64,000 bases of DNA from an uncultured Rhizobium sp. (GTDB taxonomy: Bacteria > Pseudomonadota > Alphaproteobacteria > Rhizobiales > Rhizobiaceae). Shown here one piece after another: positions 1 to 6,891 of this stretch. The stretch lies in contig CAMFIE010000003.1 of the NCBI GenBank assembly GCA_945952315.1, positions 124,001 through 188,000 of the forward strand. The letters run 5' to 3'. A program made the translations under genes and the position numbers. The notes beneath the pieces were generated by a model. It was not told the DNA's origin. It ran no database searches and saw only the letters and a program-made list of their open reading frames with translations. Position 1 is the first letter of the stretch; every line of letters starts with the position of its first letter.

Positions 1-473
1 ATCGCATCGCAGCGCCGCAGATCGTCCGGGTTCATGCCGTAACGGCTCGGCAGATACTGATAGACAAGCGTCTTCGAATGGCCGCGCTCTTCCTCCGTCA
101 TGCCGCCGTCGCCGGTGGTGGTGGAGGTCCCGGCAGCCGATGCGCCGCGTCCAAGCGCTTCCTTGGCCGGGCCGGACAGTGCGCCGAAGCTCATGCCGGC
201 AATGGTGATCGGAATATCGAGATGGATCGGCTTCTTGGCAAAACGGGTGCCGAGCCAGACATCGGTCGCGCATTTCTCGCGATAGCCTTCCAGCGGATAG
301 CGGCTGATCGAGGCCCCGAGGAACAAGAGGTCATCGAAATGCGGCAGATGCCGCTTCGTGCCGCCACCACGGATATCATAGATGCCGGATGCGGCAGCGC
401 GGCGGATTTCGGCATTGACGGCCGGAGTGAAGGTTGCGGAAAAACGTGGCGGAGTTTTCGGAAAATCAGTCAT
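1..473 (-). CDS. glxD: GlxD/MgsC-like FMN-binding glutamate synthase family protein (partial, N-terminus only)
   Basis: The gene runs off the window start, so only about the first 157 residues are visible, beginning MTDFPKTPPRFSATFTP. The visible part carries the IRGGGTKR stretch and the ITIAGMSFGALSG segment typical of the FMN-binding domain of glutamate synthase large subunits. In this family the domain reduces 2-iminoglutarate or a related imine to an amino acid. It starts 9 bases after the end of glxC and is last of the visible glxB-glxC-glxD operon. In bacteria using the N-methylglutamate pathway the equivalent subunit is called MgsC. The link to methylamine rather than ammonia is inferred from the sox/mgd genes nearby. 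The C-terminal iron-sulfur part lies outside the window and was not seen. Confidence 0.9.
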   Translation of the reverse strand, partial: MTDFPKTPPRFSATFTPAVNAEIRRAAASGIYDIRGGGTKRHLPHFDDLLFLGASISRYPLEGYREKCATDVWLGTRFAKKPIHLDIPITIAGMSFGALSGPAKEALGRGASAAGTSTTTGDGGMTEEERGHSKTLVYQYLPSRYGMNPDDLRRCDA

Positions 474-482
474 GGTTTCGCC

Positions 483-1172
483 TCAGTACGCCGACGCATT
501 GTCGATGTTGAAGTTGTAGAGCTTGCGGGCAGAGCCATAGCGGCGGAACTGCTCGGGTTTTGCCTTTGCATCGGCCTCGCCGGCCTTCAGCAGCTTTTCC
601 AGAAGCTCATAATGTTCGGGGCGCATTTCCTTCTCGATGCAATCGGCACCGAGGGACTTCACGCTGCCGCGCACGAAAAGGCGTGCCTCGTAAAGACTGT
701 CGCCAAGCGCTTCACCCGCATTGCCGAGCACGACCAGATTGCCGGACTGGGCCATGAAGGCAGACATGTGCCCGATATTGCCGTGCACGACGATATCGAT
801 GCCCTTCATCGAAATCCCGCAGCGCGACGAGGCATTGCCCTTGATGACGAGCAGACCGCCACGGCCCGTCGCACCCGCATACTGGCTGGCATCGCCATCG
901 ATGATGACCGTACCGGACATCATGTTTTCCGCAACGCCCGGACCGGCAGAGCCCTTGATCAGGATCGTCGCCTGCTTGTTCATGCCGGCGCAGTAGTAGC
1001 CGGTGGAACCGCGAACCGTGATTTCCACATTGGCATCGACGCCCGCGGCAATCGCATGCGCGCCTTTCGGGTTGATCACTTCCCACTTGGTCATGTTGGT
1101 CTGACCCTTGAGGGCATGTAGCGAGGAGTTCAGGGCGCGGAGACCCTCTTTCCCCAGATCGAAAGTCTGCAT
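483..1172 (-). CDS. glxC: GlxC/MgsB-like GXGXG beta-helix protein
   Basis: A 229-residue protein made almost entirely of the repeating GXGXG beta-helix that forms the C-terminal domain of glutamate synthase large subunits. Visible repeats include GSTGYYCAGMNK, GSAGPGVAENMMSG, GDASQYAGATGRGG and HGNIGHMSAFMAQSG. In GltB this domain is structural and holds the amidotransferase and FMN domains together; here it is a separate subunit. It lies 3 bases after glxB and 9 bases before glxD, so the three are surely co-transcribed and together rebuild a split glutamate synthase (GlxBCD, or MgsABC in methylamine users). Annotation pipelines usually call it protein GlxC. Confidence 0.93.
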   Translation of the reverse strand: MQTFDLGKEGLRALNSSLHALKGQTNMTKWEVINPKGAHAIAAGVDANVEITVRGSTGYYCAGMNKQATILIKGSAGPGVAENMMSGTVIIDGDASQYAGATGRGGLLVIKGNASSRCGISMKGIDIVVHGNIGHMSAFMAQSGNLVVLGNAGEALGDSLYEARLFVRGSVKSLGADCIEKEMRPEHYELLEKLLKAGEADAKAKPEQFRRYGSARKLYNFNIDNASAY

Positions 1173-1175
1173 GTG

Positions 1176-2072
1176 TCAGCGCTCCCAGAAATAGACAGTT
1201 GCCGGTTCCGGTTCCCAGACCCGGGCATTCTCGATGCCGGGAAGGTTGACCAGGGCCCGATATTCGCTGCCGAAGGCGACATATTCGTCGGTTTCGGCCA
1301 TGACCGCCGGCTTGCAGGCGATCGGATCACGCACCACGCCGAAGCCGTTGTGGGTGCCGACAACAAAAGTGAAGAAGCCGTCGAGATCGGTCAGCGTCGA
1401 TTCAAGCGCTGCCCCCAGAGCCTCGCCCTGCTTCAGCTTGTGGCTGATGAAGGCGGCGGCCACTTCCGTGTCATTCTCGGTCTCGAAGGACATGCCCTGG
1501 CGGCGCAGTTCTCGGCGAACGCCATTATGATTGGACAGCGAGCCATTGTGCACCAGGCACTGGTCGGCGCCGGTCGAGAACGGATGCGCGCCCATGGTCG
1601 TAACGGCCGATTCGGTTGCCATGCGGGTATGGCCGATGCCATGCGTGCCGCCCATCTTGGCGACGCCGAAACGGGAAGCCACATCCTTGGGAAGTCCGAC
1701 TTCCTTGAAGATTTCGATGTTTTCGCCGGACGACATCACCTTGACCGCCGGGCGCAGATGCGCAATCGCCGAACGGGCTGCATCCAGCTGGCCGATCGGC
1801 ACTTCGATGACAGCGTGGGTCGACTTCACCAGCAGCGCCACCGGCGCACCGAGCGCTTCCTTCAGATCACCATCGAGATTGGCGAAATCCGCATCGGGAT
1901 TGGCCGATTGCACGGTGATCTTGCCGAGGCCCTTGCCCGCCGAGGAATAGATGGCAATGCCCGCGGAATCGGGACCGCGGTCCGTCATCGTGATCAGCAT
2001 GTCGGTCAGCAATGCGCCGAGCTGGGGTTCAAGTTTGGGATCCTTGAGGAACAATCCTACGATTCCGCACAT
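1176..2072 (-). CDS. glxB: GlxB/MgsA-like class II glutamine amidotransferase
   Basis: A 298-residue Ntn-type glutamine amidotransferase. The protein starts MCGIVGLF, so Cys2 becomes the N-terminal nucleophile after Met removal, and the substrate-binding stretches GIGHTRMATES and HNGSLSNHNGVRREL are present. It should release ammonia, or methylamine from gamma-glutamylmethylamide, and pass it to GlxD. An AGGAG ribosome site precedes the ATG. It is the first gene of glxBCD and is divergent from the small-protein/permease operon. A candidate promoter (TTGAAA and TAGCGT on the minus strand, 17-base spacer) lies at 2103-2131, just downstream of a palindrome-like element at 2152-2166. I see no AraC-type glxA regulator beside it, unlike the S. 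meliloti glx locus as I recall it. Confidence 0.93.
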   Translation of the reverse strand: MCGIVGLFLKDPKLEPQLGALLTDMLITMTDRGPDSAGIAIYSSAGKGLGKITVQSANPDADFANLDGDLKEALGAPVALLVKSTHAVIEVPIGQLDAARSAIAHLRPAVKVMSSGENIEIFKEVGLPKDVASRFGVAKMGGTHGIGHTRMATESAVTTMGAHPFSTGADQCLVHNGSLSNHNGVRRELRRQGMSFETENDTEVAAAFISHKLKQGEALGAALESTLTDLDGFFTFVVGTHNGFGVVRDPIACKPAVMAETDEYVAFGSEYRALVNLPGIENARVWEPEPATVYFWER

Positions 2073-2151
2073 GGTTTCGTCTCCTGACTTTCGATTGCCC
2101 CGACGCTAGCACCGAAGATTGACCCTTTCAACTGGCAAGAAACAATTTTTA

Positions 2152-2166
2152 CCTGCCGGGAAAGTT
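2152..2166. promoter_or_regulatory. Candidate operator upstream of glxB
   Basis: CCTGCCGGGAAAGTT matches 13 of 15 bases of CCTACCGGGAAACTT at 6293-6307, upstream of the XRE-cupin regulator gene. It lies about 20 bases upstream of the proposed glxB -35 box, a position that would suit either activation or repression. The assignment to the XRE-cupin protein is inferred from site sharing only. Confidence 0.45.
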
Positions 2167-2198
2167 TCTGGATAAATTCATATTCGTTAAGGTTTCCC

Positions 2199-2240
2199 TT
2201 GACAGATTGTCGCACGCAGTTTTCCTTGGGGAAAAAATAT
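2199..2240 (+). promoter_or_regulatory. Candidate promoter and palindromic operator of the permease operon
   Basis: A perfect -35 hexamer TTGACA lies at 2199-2204. Where the -10 box should fall, the sequence is the palindrome TTTTCCTTGGGGAAAA (2220-2235), so a protein bound there would block polymerase. The TTTTCC/GGGAAA half-sites resemble those of the elements at 2152-2166 and 6285-6307. The -10 box itself is weak, which is why confidence is limited. Confidence 0.45.
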
Positions 2241-2310
2241 TTGCCGGAGAGGGAAGTGTGGAGGCCCACCCTTTCTGGTAACGGGAGCCGCGGGGCCTTG
2301 GGAGGGGAGC

Positions 2311-2592
2311 ATGCCTGACAAGACGCAACGCATAGAGGCGATGCACAGGCGCGACGTCATGATCGCCTGGGCATTCATTGCCGGACTTTGGTTTTCCATC
2401 ATATTCGTGGCACTTGCCACCTGGAACCTGGCGCCAACGCCGGGGGCGCGCGCGCTGCTGCTGATTGCAGGCGGCGTGGTGCTTCTGTTCAACACGGCAG
2501 CGATTGCGGCCATGTTGCGCCACTACCGCGAGGACCGGGATTTCATCTACGGCCTCGATATCAAGTTTCTCGATGAAGCGCGGGGGAAGTGA
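2311..2592 (+). CDS. Small membrane protein, two transmembrane segments, first gene of permease operon
   Basis: A 93-residue protein of unknown function. Two hydrophobic helices are clear, at about residues 18-38 and 46-68, joined by a short loop (TWNLAPTPGAR), with a charged C-terminal tail (REDRDFIYGLDIKFLDEARGK). The start is fixed by GGGAGGGGAGC just upstream. Its stop overlaps the possible GTG start of the next gene, so it is translated with the two following small membrane proteins and the APC permease. The arrangement suggests an accessory subunit of that permease, but I know no family name and no function is proven. Confidence 0.8.
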   Translation: MPDKTQRIEAMHRRDVMIAWAFIAGLWFSIIFVALATWNLAPTPGARALLLIAGGVVLLFNTAAIAAMLRHYREDRDFIYGLDIKFLDEARGK

Positions 2593-2594
2593 CC

Positions 2595-2975
2595 ATGGCC
2601 CATTACAAGCCACCCGTTCAGAGCAAGGTCAGCCAGCTGATAGACGTGATCGTTCTGGTTACGCTTACCGTCGGTGCTCTCTTCGTGCCGCTCTGGCTGC
2701 ACATGGCCGGATCATCGAAAACCGTCGCGAGCCCGGTCGCAACACCCACCTGGGAAGCGCTCGGCCAGAATGCCGCACAGGCCAAGCAGTATGAAGCGCT
2801 TGGCTATACGCCGGAAAGTGCCCATGACCTCATTCTGGCCCGGTTCGACTACTCCTTCACGGTGAGCGCGCTGGTGGTGATGATCGTGGTCATCGTTGCC
2901 TATTACGTGCTCATGTTGCGGTTTTCCGAAGTGGAATATCGCGACGTCATCGCTGAAAAATTCGACGAGAAATAG
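2595..2975 (+). CDS. Small membrane protein, two transmembrane segments, second gene of permease operon
   Basis: A 126-residue protein of unknown function. Hydrophobic helices lie at about residues 16-36 and 88-108; the roughly 50 residues between them are hydrophilic and Ala-rich (TWEALGQNAAQAKQYEALGY). The C-terminus after the second helix is acidic and charged. I chose the ATG at 2595, 6 bases after GGGGAAG; a GTG at 2589 that overlaps the previous stop would add two residues. It sits between the first small membrane protein and a 56-residue one, all ahead of the permease. No homologue is recognised from sequence alone. Confidence 0.78.
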   Translation: MAHYKPPVQSKVSQLIDVIVLVTLTVGALFVPLWLHMAGSSKTVASPVATPTWEALGQNAAQAKQYEALGYTPESAHDLILARFDYSFTVSALVVMIVVIVAYYVLMLRFSEVEYRDVIAEKFDEK

Positions 2976-2985
2976 GATCAGGCCC

Positions 2986-3156
2986 ATGCAAACGTGGAAT
3001 TACGTGGAATATCTGGCCTGGGGACTTTCGATCCTTCTCGGCCTCTACATGGTGGTGGACTGGCTCAGAACCGACACGACCTACTCCGAAGAAGTCCTGA
3101 CCTCATCGCGCGAAGGCGAGCTTGAGGCCATGACCGAAGAAACTTTCAAGGGGTGA
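2986..3156 (+). CDS. Very small single-pass membrane protein, third gene of permease operon
   Basis: A 56-residue protein with one hydrophobic helix (about residues 7-26, EYLAWGLSILLGLYMVVDWL) and an acidic tail ending EAMTEETFKG. It starts at an internal ATG of a longer open frame because GGATCAGG precedes that ATG closely and because the upstream part of the frame overlaps the previous gene. It is 10 bases after the previous stop and 9 bases before the permease start. Its size and place suggest a small regulatory or assembly subunit of the permease; this is inference. Confidence 0.72.
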   Translation: MQTWNYVEYLAWGLSILLGLYMVVDWLRTDTTYSEEVLTSSREGELEAMTEETFKG

Positions 3157-3165
3157 GGGCGTATC

Positions 3166-4602
3166 ATGGCTGATTTCGACATCACTTCAAAGGAGCAGGA
3201 CGGCATGGGGCCGCATGGCACCAAGGTGGGCCTGCTTCGTGTTCTCGGCCCTGCCCATGTCTGGGCGCTGGGCGTCGGCATCGTTCTGGTCGGCGAATAT
3301 ATGGGCTGGAATTTTGCGGTCGGCAAAGGCGGGGCCTATGCCGCCCTTCTGGCCTGCTGGTTCGCGGGCATTCTCTATACCTGCGTGGCCATGATCGATT
3401 CGGAGGTAACCTCGACGGTCGCGGCCGCTGGCGGTCAATATACACAGGCCAAGCACATCGTCGGTCCGCTGATGGCCTTCAATGTCGGCCTTTATCTGGT
3501 CTTCGCCTATACGATGCTGGAGGCAGCGAACGCCATTACCGCAGGCTATCTCGTCTCGGTCGTCGCGACCATGACCGGCTATTCGGGGGCGCTGGATCAA
3601 CGGCCCTTCATCGTGCTCGTGATCATGTTCCTTGCCTGGCTGAACTATCGCGGGGTTCTGGCGACACTGACCTTCAATCTGATCATCACGGCGATTGCCT
3701 TCGTGGCGATCATCACGATCTTCCTGTCCACGTCCGGTCTGCTCGGCGGCGGCATCATGCAGCATGCCGCACTGTTCGAAGGCCACGAGCTTCCTTATGG
3801 CTGGATCGGTGTTCTCGCATCCATGCATTTCGGCCTGTGGTACTATCTGGGGATCGAAGGCACGACCCAGGCTGCGGAAGAAGTCCGCTCACCGGCCCGC
3901 GCCCTGCCCTTCGGCACGCTTGCCGGCATCATGACGCTGCTGATTGCCGCCACGCTCACCTGGTATGTCTGCTCCGGCGTGCTGCCCTGGGAGTTTCTCG
4001 GCGATGGTGTGAACGGTTCGGTTGCGCCGCTGTTTGATACGGCTCGCCTTTCCGGCTCCAACGCGCTGGTCTGGCTCCTCGGCATCGGCACGCTGTTTGC
4101 AACCCTTGCTTCTGCCAATGGCTGCATCAATGATGCATCGCGGGCCTGGTTCGCCATGGGCCGTGACAAGTATCTGCCGGCCTGGTTCGGTGCGGTGCAT
4201 CCGAAATACCGGACGCCTTACCGCTCCATCGTGTTCCTGGTTCCGATCGCGCTTATCTTCGCGCTCGGTGCGCCGCTTGATCAGGTTATCACCTTCTCGA
4301 TCCTGTCGGGCCTTCTGGAATATACGTTCATGCCGCTCAACATCATCCTTTTCCGGAAGAAATGGCCGATGGGCGTGATCAAGCGCGGATACGAGCATCC
4401 GTTCCATCCGATCCCGGCAATCACGCTTCTGGCGCTCTGCTCCATCACCTTCTTTGCCGTGTTCCTTGGCTATGGCACGCAGCTTGTAGCGATGATCGGC
4501 TTCTATATCGTGGTGAGCCTTTGGTTCCACTTCTGGCGCTATCGCTTCGTGGATCGCGGCGCGCAGTTCACCATGCCCTGGCCGCGCCCGCACGGCTATT
4601 GA
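3166..4602 (+). CDS. APC-family amino acid/amine permease, ethanolamine-permease-like
   Basis: A 478-residue inner-membrane transporter with about 12 hydrophobic helices. The N-terminus has LGPAHVWALGVGIVLVGEYMGWN, matching the first helix of the ethanolamine permease/amino-acid-polyamine-organocation group, and GIEGTTQAAEEVRSPARALP matches the conserved loop after the sixth helix. It should take up a small amine or amino acid with a cation. The neighbours (glxBCD, soxBDAG) suggest methylamine, N-methylglutamate, sarcosine or ethanolamine as substrate, but the sequence cannot decide. It is the fourth gene of an operon opened by three small membrane proteins and is followed by a hairpin that may end the transcript. 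Confidence 0.85.
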   Translation: MADFDITSKEQDGMGPHGTKVGLLRVLGPAHVWALGVGIVLVGEYMGWNFAVGKGGAYAALLACWFAGILYTCVAMIDSEVTSTVAAAGGQYTQAKHIVGPLMAFNVGLYLVFAYTMLEAANAITAGYLVSVVATMTGYSGALDQRPFIVLVIMFLAWLNYRGVLATLTFNLIITAIAFVAIITIFLSTSGLLGGGIMQHAALFEGHELPYGWIGVLASMHFGLWYYLGIEGTTQAAEEVRSPARALPFGTLAGIMTLLIAATLTWYVCSGVLPWEFLGDGVNGSVAPLFDTARLSGSNALVWLLGIGTLFATLASANGCINDASRAWFAMGRDKYLPAWFGAVHPKYRTPYRSIVFLVPIALIFALGAPLDQVITFSILSGLLEYTFMPLNIILFRKKWPMGVIKRGYEHPFHPIPAITLLALCSITFFAVFLGYGTQLVAMIGFYIVVSLWFHFWRYRFVDRGAQFTMPWPRPHGY

Positions 4603-4610
4603 TCAATCAG

Positions 4611-4643
4611 GGCCCGCCCCCTTTCCAGGAGGCGGGCCTTATT
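4611..4643 (+). terminator. Hairpin after the permease gene
   Basis: GGCCCGCC (4611-4618) pairs perfectly with GGCGGGCC (4631-4638), followed by TTATT. It starts 8 bases after the permease stop. The short T run makes it a leaky terminator or attenuator, so the next two genes could still receive read-through. Confidence 0.6.
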
Positions 4644-4657
4644 CGTGAAAGGCGTTC

Positions 4658-5323
4658 ATGAGCATCCTGCCGATTGCCGCTGTCCTGGCGGGTGCCGGTC
4701 TCCTGTGGCTCGGCATGCAAACCCTTTATGCCTCGAAGCGGCGCAAAAGGGCACGCGAAGTCTATTTTATGGACGTGCAGTCCCTGTTCGAACAGGTGAC
4801 CAGCCGCACAGAACCCTCGGGCTTTGCCCGCGTATCCGCAAAGATCGGCGCTGATACATTCGATCTGCAGGCGCTGCCGGACAGCCTGAGTTTTCGCAAA
4901 CTGCCTGCCCTCTGGGTGATGGTGACCCTGCCTGCGCCCCAGCCCGTAAAGGCAACGCTCGATATCATGACGCGGCCCGGCGGGCTGGAAACATTTTCGC
5001 ATTTTCACAGCCTGCATCACACGCTTCCGCCGCTTGCCGGTGTGCCCGAAGGAACGGTGATCCGCAGCGACAATGCAAACGAAATCACGCCACCGGAAAA
5101 AATCGAGCCGCATCTCGGGATTTTTGCCGATCCGCGCGTGAAAGAACTGGTGATTTCGCCAAAGGGCCTGCGCCTTGTCGTACTGGCGGAGGAGGCTGAG
5201 CGGGGTCGCTATCTGATCTTCCGCGACAGCGAGCTCGGGCTTTCCCCGCTTGCAGCGGAGCGAGTGAAACCCCTGATCGATACGCTTCTTTCGCTTCGCG
5301 ACACATTGAGGACGGCCGTATGA
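4658..5323 (+). CDS. Hypothetical membrane-anchored protein
   Basis: A 221-residue protein that I do not recognise. An N-terminal hydrophobic helix (residues 4-22, LPIAAVLAGAGLLWLGMQT) is followed by a basic stretch SKRRKRAR and a mostly soluble domain of mixed alpha/beta character, suggesting a single membrane anchor with the bulk in the cytoplasm. There are no cysteines and no obvious catalytic motif. The stop overlaps the start of the next gene by the ATGA arrangement, so the two are translationally coupled. Its place beside the permease operon and the XRE regulator suggests a role in the same amine locus, but this is inferred from position only. Confidence 0.7.
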   Translation: MSILPIAAVLAGAGLLWLGMQTLYASKRRKRAREVYFMDVQSLFEQVTSRTEPSGFARVSAKIGADTFDLQALPDSLSFRKLPALWVMVTLPAPQPVKATLDIMTRPGGLETFSHFHSLHHTLPPLAGVPEGTVIRSDNANEITPPEKIEPHLGIFADPRVKELVISPKGLRLVVLAEEAERGRYLIFRDSELGLSPLAAERVKPLIDTLLSLRDTLRTAV

Positions 5324-5592
5324 CGAGCAAACCGCCAAATCCCTATCTCGTGCTGGCTGTGGCGACCCTTTTGCCGGGCATGGGGCAGGTGATCAACCGC
5401 CAGCCGCTGCGGGGTCTGATCTTCGTATTCTTCATCATTCTGCTCGGCACCTTCACCCTGAAGACCGCAGGCCCGGAGATTTCCTTCATCGGCAAGATCT
5501 CCGGTGGGCTGTTCGTCTGGGCCATGGCGATGATGGATGCCTACAAGACCGCCCGTGTGCGGCAGGCGATCTTTGATCACGCGAAGGAATGA
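5320..5592 (+). CDS. Small polytopic membrane protein
   Basis: A 90-residue protein with roughly three hydrophobic stretches (about residues 8-20, 29-46 and 56-72). The opening NPYLVLAVATLLPGMGQVINRQPLRGLIFV resembles the PGxGQ..NG/RQ..RG motif of small TM2/DUF5683-like membrane proteins. The ATG at 5320 overlaps the previous stop (ATGA), so it is coupled to the membrane-anchored protein upstream. It ends 10 bases from the convergent stop of the XRE-cupin gene. Function unknown. Confidence 0.72.
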   Translation: MTSKPPNPYLVLAVATLLPGMGQVINRQPLRGLIFVFFIILLGTFTLKTAGPEISFIGKISGGLFVWAMAMMDAYKTARVRQAIFDHAKE

Positions 5593-5602
5593 TCGGGACT
5601 GA

Positions 5603-6259
5603 TCAGCCCTGCGGATAGGAGATGACGGAGAGATAACGGGCAGGCAGCTTCACCAGCTCTTCCGGCCCGTGCGGTGCATCCGCATCGAAAAACAGGCTGT
5701 CACCGGGCTTCAGCCGGTAGATCTGGTCGCCATGGCGATAATCGACCTCACCCTCGAGCATATAGAGCAGTTCAAGCCCCTCGTGCTGGAAAGCGGGGAA
5801 GGTATCGCTTTCGGTCGTGAGCGTGATCAGATAGGGCTCGACCGTCACCCCGGACGAATTGGAGCCGATATGACCGAGCAGATTATACTGGTGCCCTGCA
5901 CGGGTGCCGCGCCGTTCGATCTCGATATGCTCCCCCGCCTTGACATGCTGCGCCTCGCGCCGTTCCTCATAGCTGCGGAAAAAGGCGGTGAGCGGAACGG
6001 AAAAGGCGTGCGACAGCACCTGCAGTGTCGTCAGCGATGGTGAGGTATTGCCATTCTCTATCTTCGAGAGCATGCCGATGGATAGACCGGTGGCGCTTGC
6101 CAGATCGGCCACCGTCATTCCAAGTTGCCGCCGGTAATTGCGTACCTCGCGCCCGATTGCCGCCTCGAGGTTGCGCTCGCTGATTTCGCGAACCCGATGC
6201 GGATCCTGATCGAAAGCGGGCTTCACGCGCGGCAACGCGGGCTGTTCGGTGTTCGACAT
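5603..6259 (-). CDS. XRE-family transcriptional regulator with C-terminal cupin domain
   Basis: A 218-residue DNA-binding protein. A helix-turn-helix lies at about residues 36-92 (LGMTVADLASATGLSIGMLSKIENGNTSPS) and a cupin sensor at about 145-213 (HEGLELLYMLEGEVDY ... LKPGDSLFFDADAPHG). Family members bind a small metabolite in the cupin and control genes for its use. I chose the ATG at 6259; a longer frame to 6319 would run over the inverted repeat at 6285-6307, which fits an autoregulatory operator. The gene follows soxBDAG on the same strand, and similar sites lie at the glxB and permease promoters, so it probably controls the whole amine locus. Confidence 0.88.
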   Translation of the reverse strand: MSNTEQPALPRVKPAFDQDPHRVREISERNLEAAIGREVRNYRRQLGMTVADLASATGLSIGMLSKIENGNTSPSLTTLQVLSHAFSVPLTAFFRSYEERREAQHVKAGEHIEIERRGTRAGHQYNLLGHIGSNSSGVTVEPYLITLTTESDTFPAFQHEGLELLYMLEGEVDYRHGDQIYRLKPGDSLFFDADAPHGPEELVKLPARYLSVISYPQG

Positions 6260-6284
6260 AGCGACATTCCTGATAAAACCGTAA

Positions 6285-6307
6285 AAGTTTTTCCTACCGG
6301 GAAACTT
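6285..6307. promoter_or_regulatory. Inverted-repeat operator upstream of the XRE-cupin gene
   Basis: A 23-base imperfect palindrome with arms AAGTTT (6285-6290) and AAACTT (6302-6307) and a conserved core CCTACCGGG. It ends 26 bases before the proposed start codon, where a bound protein would block transcription. Its right part is shared with 2152-2166 near glxB. Autoregulation is inferred. Confidence 0.5.
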
Positions 6308-6327
6308 CGCCTGCCGCAAGTGTGCGA

Positions 6328-6891
6328 TCAGAGAAGGGAGCGTGCCGTCACTTCAAGCGCATGAAACAGGCTCTTTGCGGATGATCTCGGACCATAAAGG
6401 ACCACCGAACCGATGTCCCGGCGAATCAGATAGCAGCCGATATGCTCAATCACCGTGCGGCTGGCATAGCCATCGGGAACAGCAGGAAAGTCCACATTCG
6501 ACAACCGTTCGAGGAGCGGTGCAAGATTGCCTGCTGTGATGTCGAAGCGCACCCAGGCATCCGTCTGCTCGGTGATAGAGGCTGCCTCGCCGAAGAGTGG
6601 CTTCAAAAGAGCGGCAATATCCTCATGGGTTGCAAAATCGGCCTCCACCATCCACATGTCCGGAGCGACCCAGAAGGCGGAATAGGGATTGCCGGATGCC
6701 GCCCGCGCAGGATCGGGAAGCGGAAGACCAGCCTTTGCTGCCGCCGCCCTGACCTCGCCATCACGACCCTTTCGCGTTGCAAGCGAGGCAAGTGCGACGT
6801 CAAAGCGCTCGATGATCCGGTAGGGACCGATCTCTTTTGTATACGGGATTGTCTGACCAAGCGCCGTCAGCGCGTGCAAGGGTTCAGCCAC
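6328..6891 (-). CDS. soxG: Sarcosine oxidase gamma subunit family protein (MgdD-like)
   Basis: A 187-residue protein of the SoxG family, related to part of the GcvT aminomethyltransferase fold; visible features are the N-terminal VAEPLHALTALGQ segment and the C-terminal RTVIEHIGCYLIRRDIGSVVLYGPRSSAKSLFHAL segment. It is the small folate-domain partner in heterotetrameric sarcosine oxidase or N-methylglutamate dehydrogenase. I chose a GTG start at 6891, which overlaps the soxA stop by 8 bases and has GGGGAGA upstream; the longer frame to 6960 would overlap soxA heavily. It is the last of four overlapping genes soxB-soxD-soxA-soxG, and the XRE-cupin gene follows. Confidence 0.87.
   Translation of the reverse strand: MAEPLHALTALGQTIPYTKEIGPYRIIERFDVALASLATRKGRDGEVRAAAAKAGLPLPDPARAASGNPYSAFWVAPDMWMVEADFATHEDIAALLKPLFGEAASITEQTDAWVRFDITAGNLAPLLERLSNVDFPAVPDGYASRTVIEHIGCYLIRRDIGSVVLYGPRSSAKSLFHALEVTARSLL

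Noticed and set aside
2149-2613. Minus-strand frames over the glxB/permease intergenic region
   Set aside because: They overlap the first small membrane protein gene, which has a strong ribosome site and clear membrane helices, and they show none themselves.
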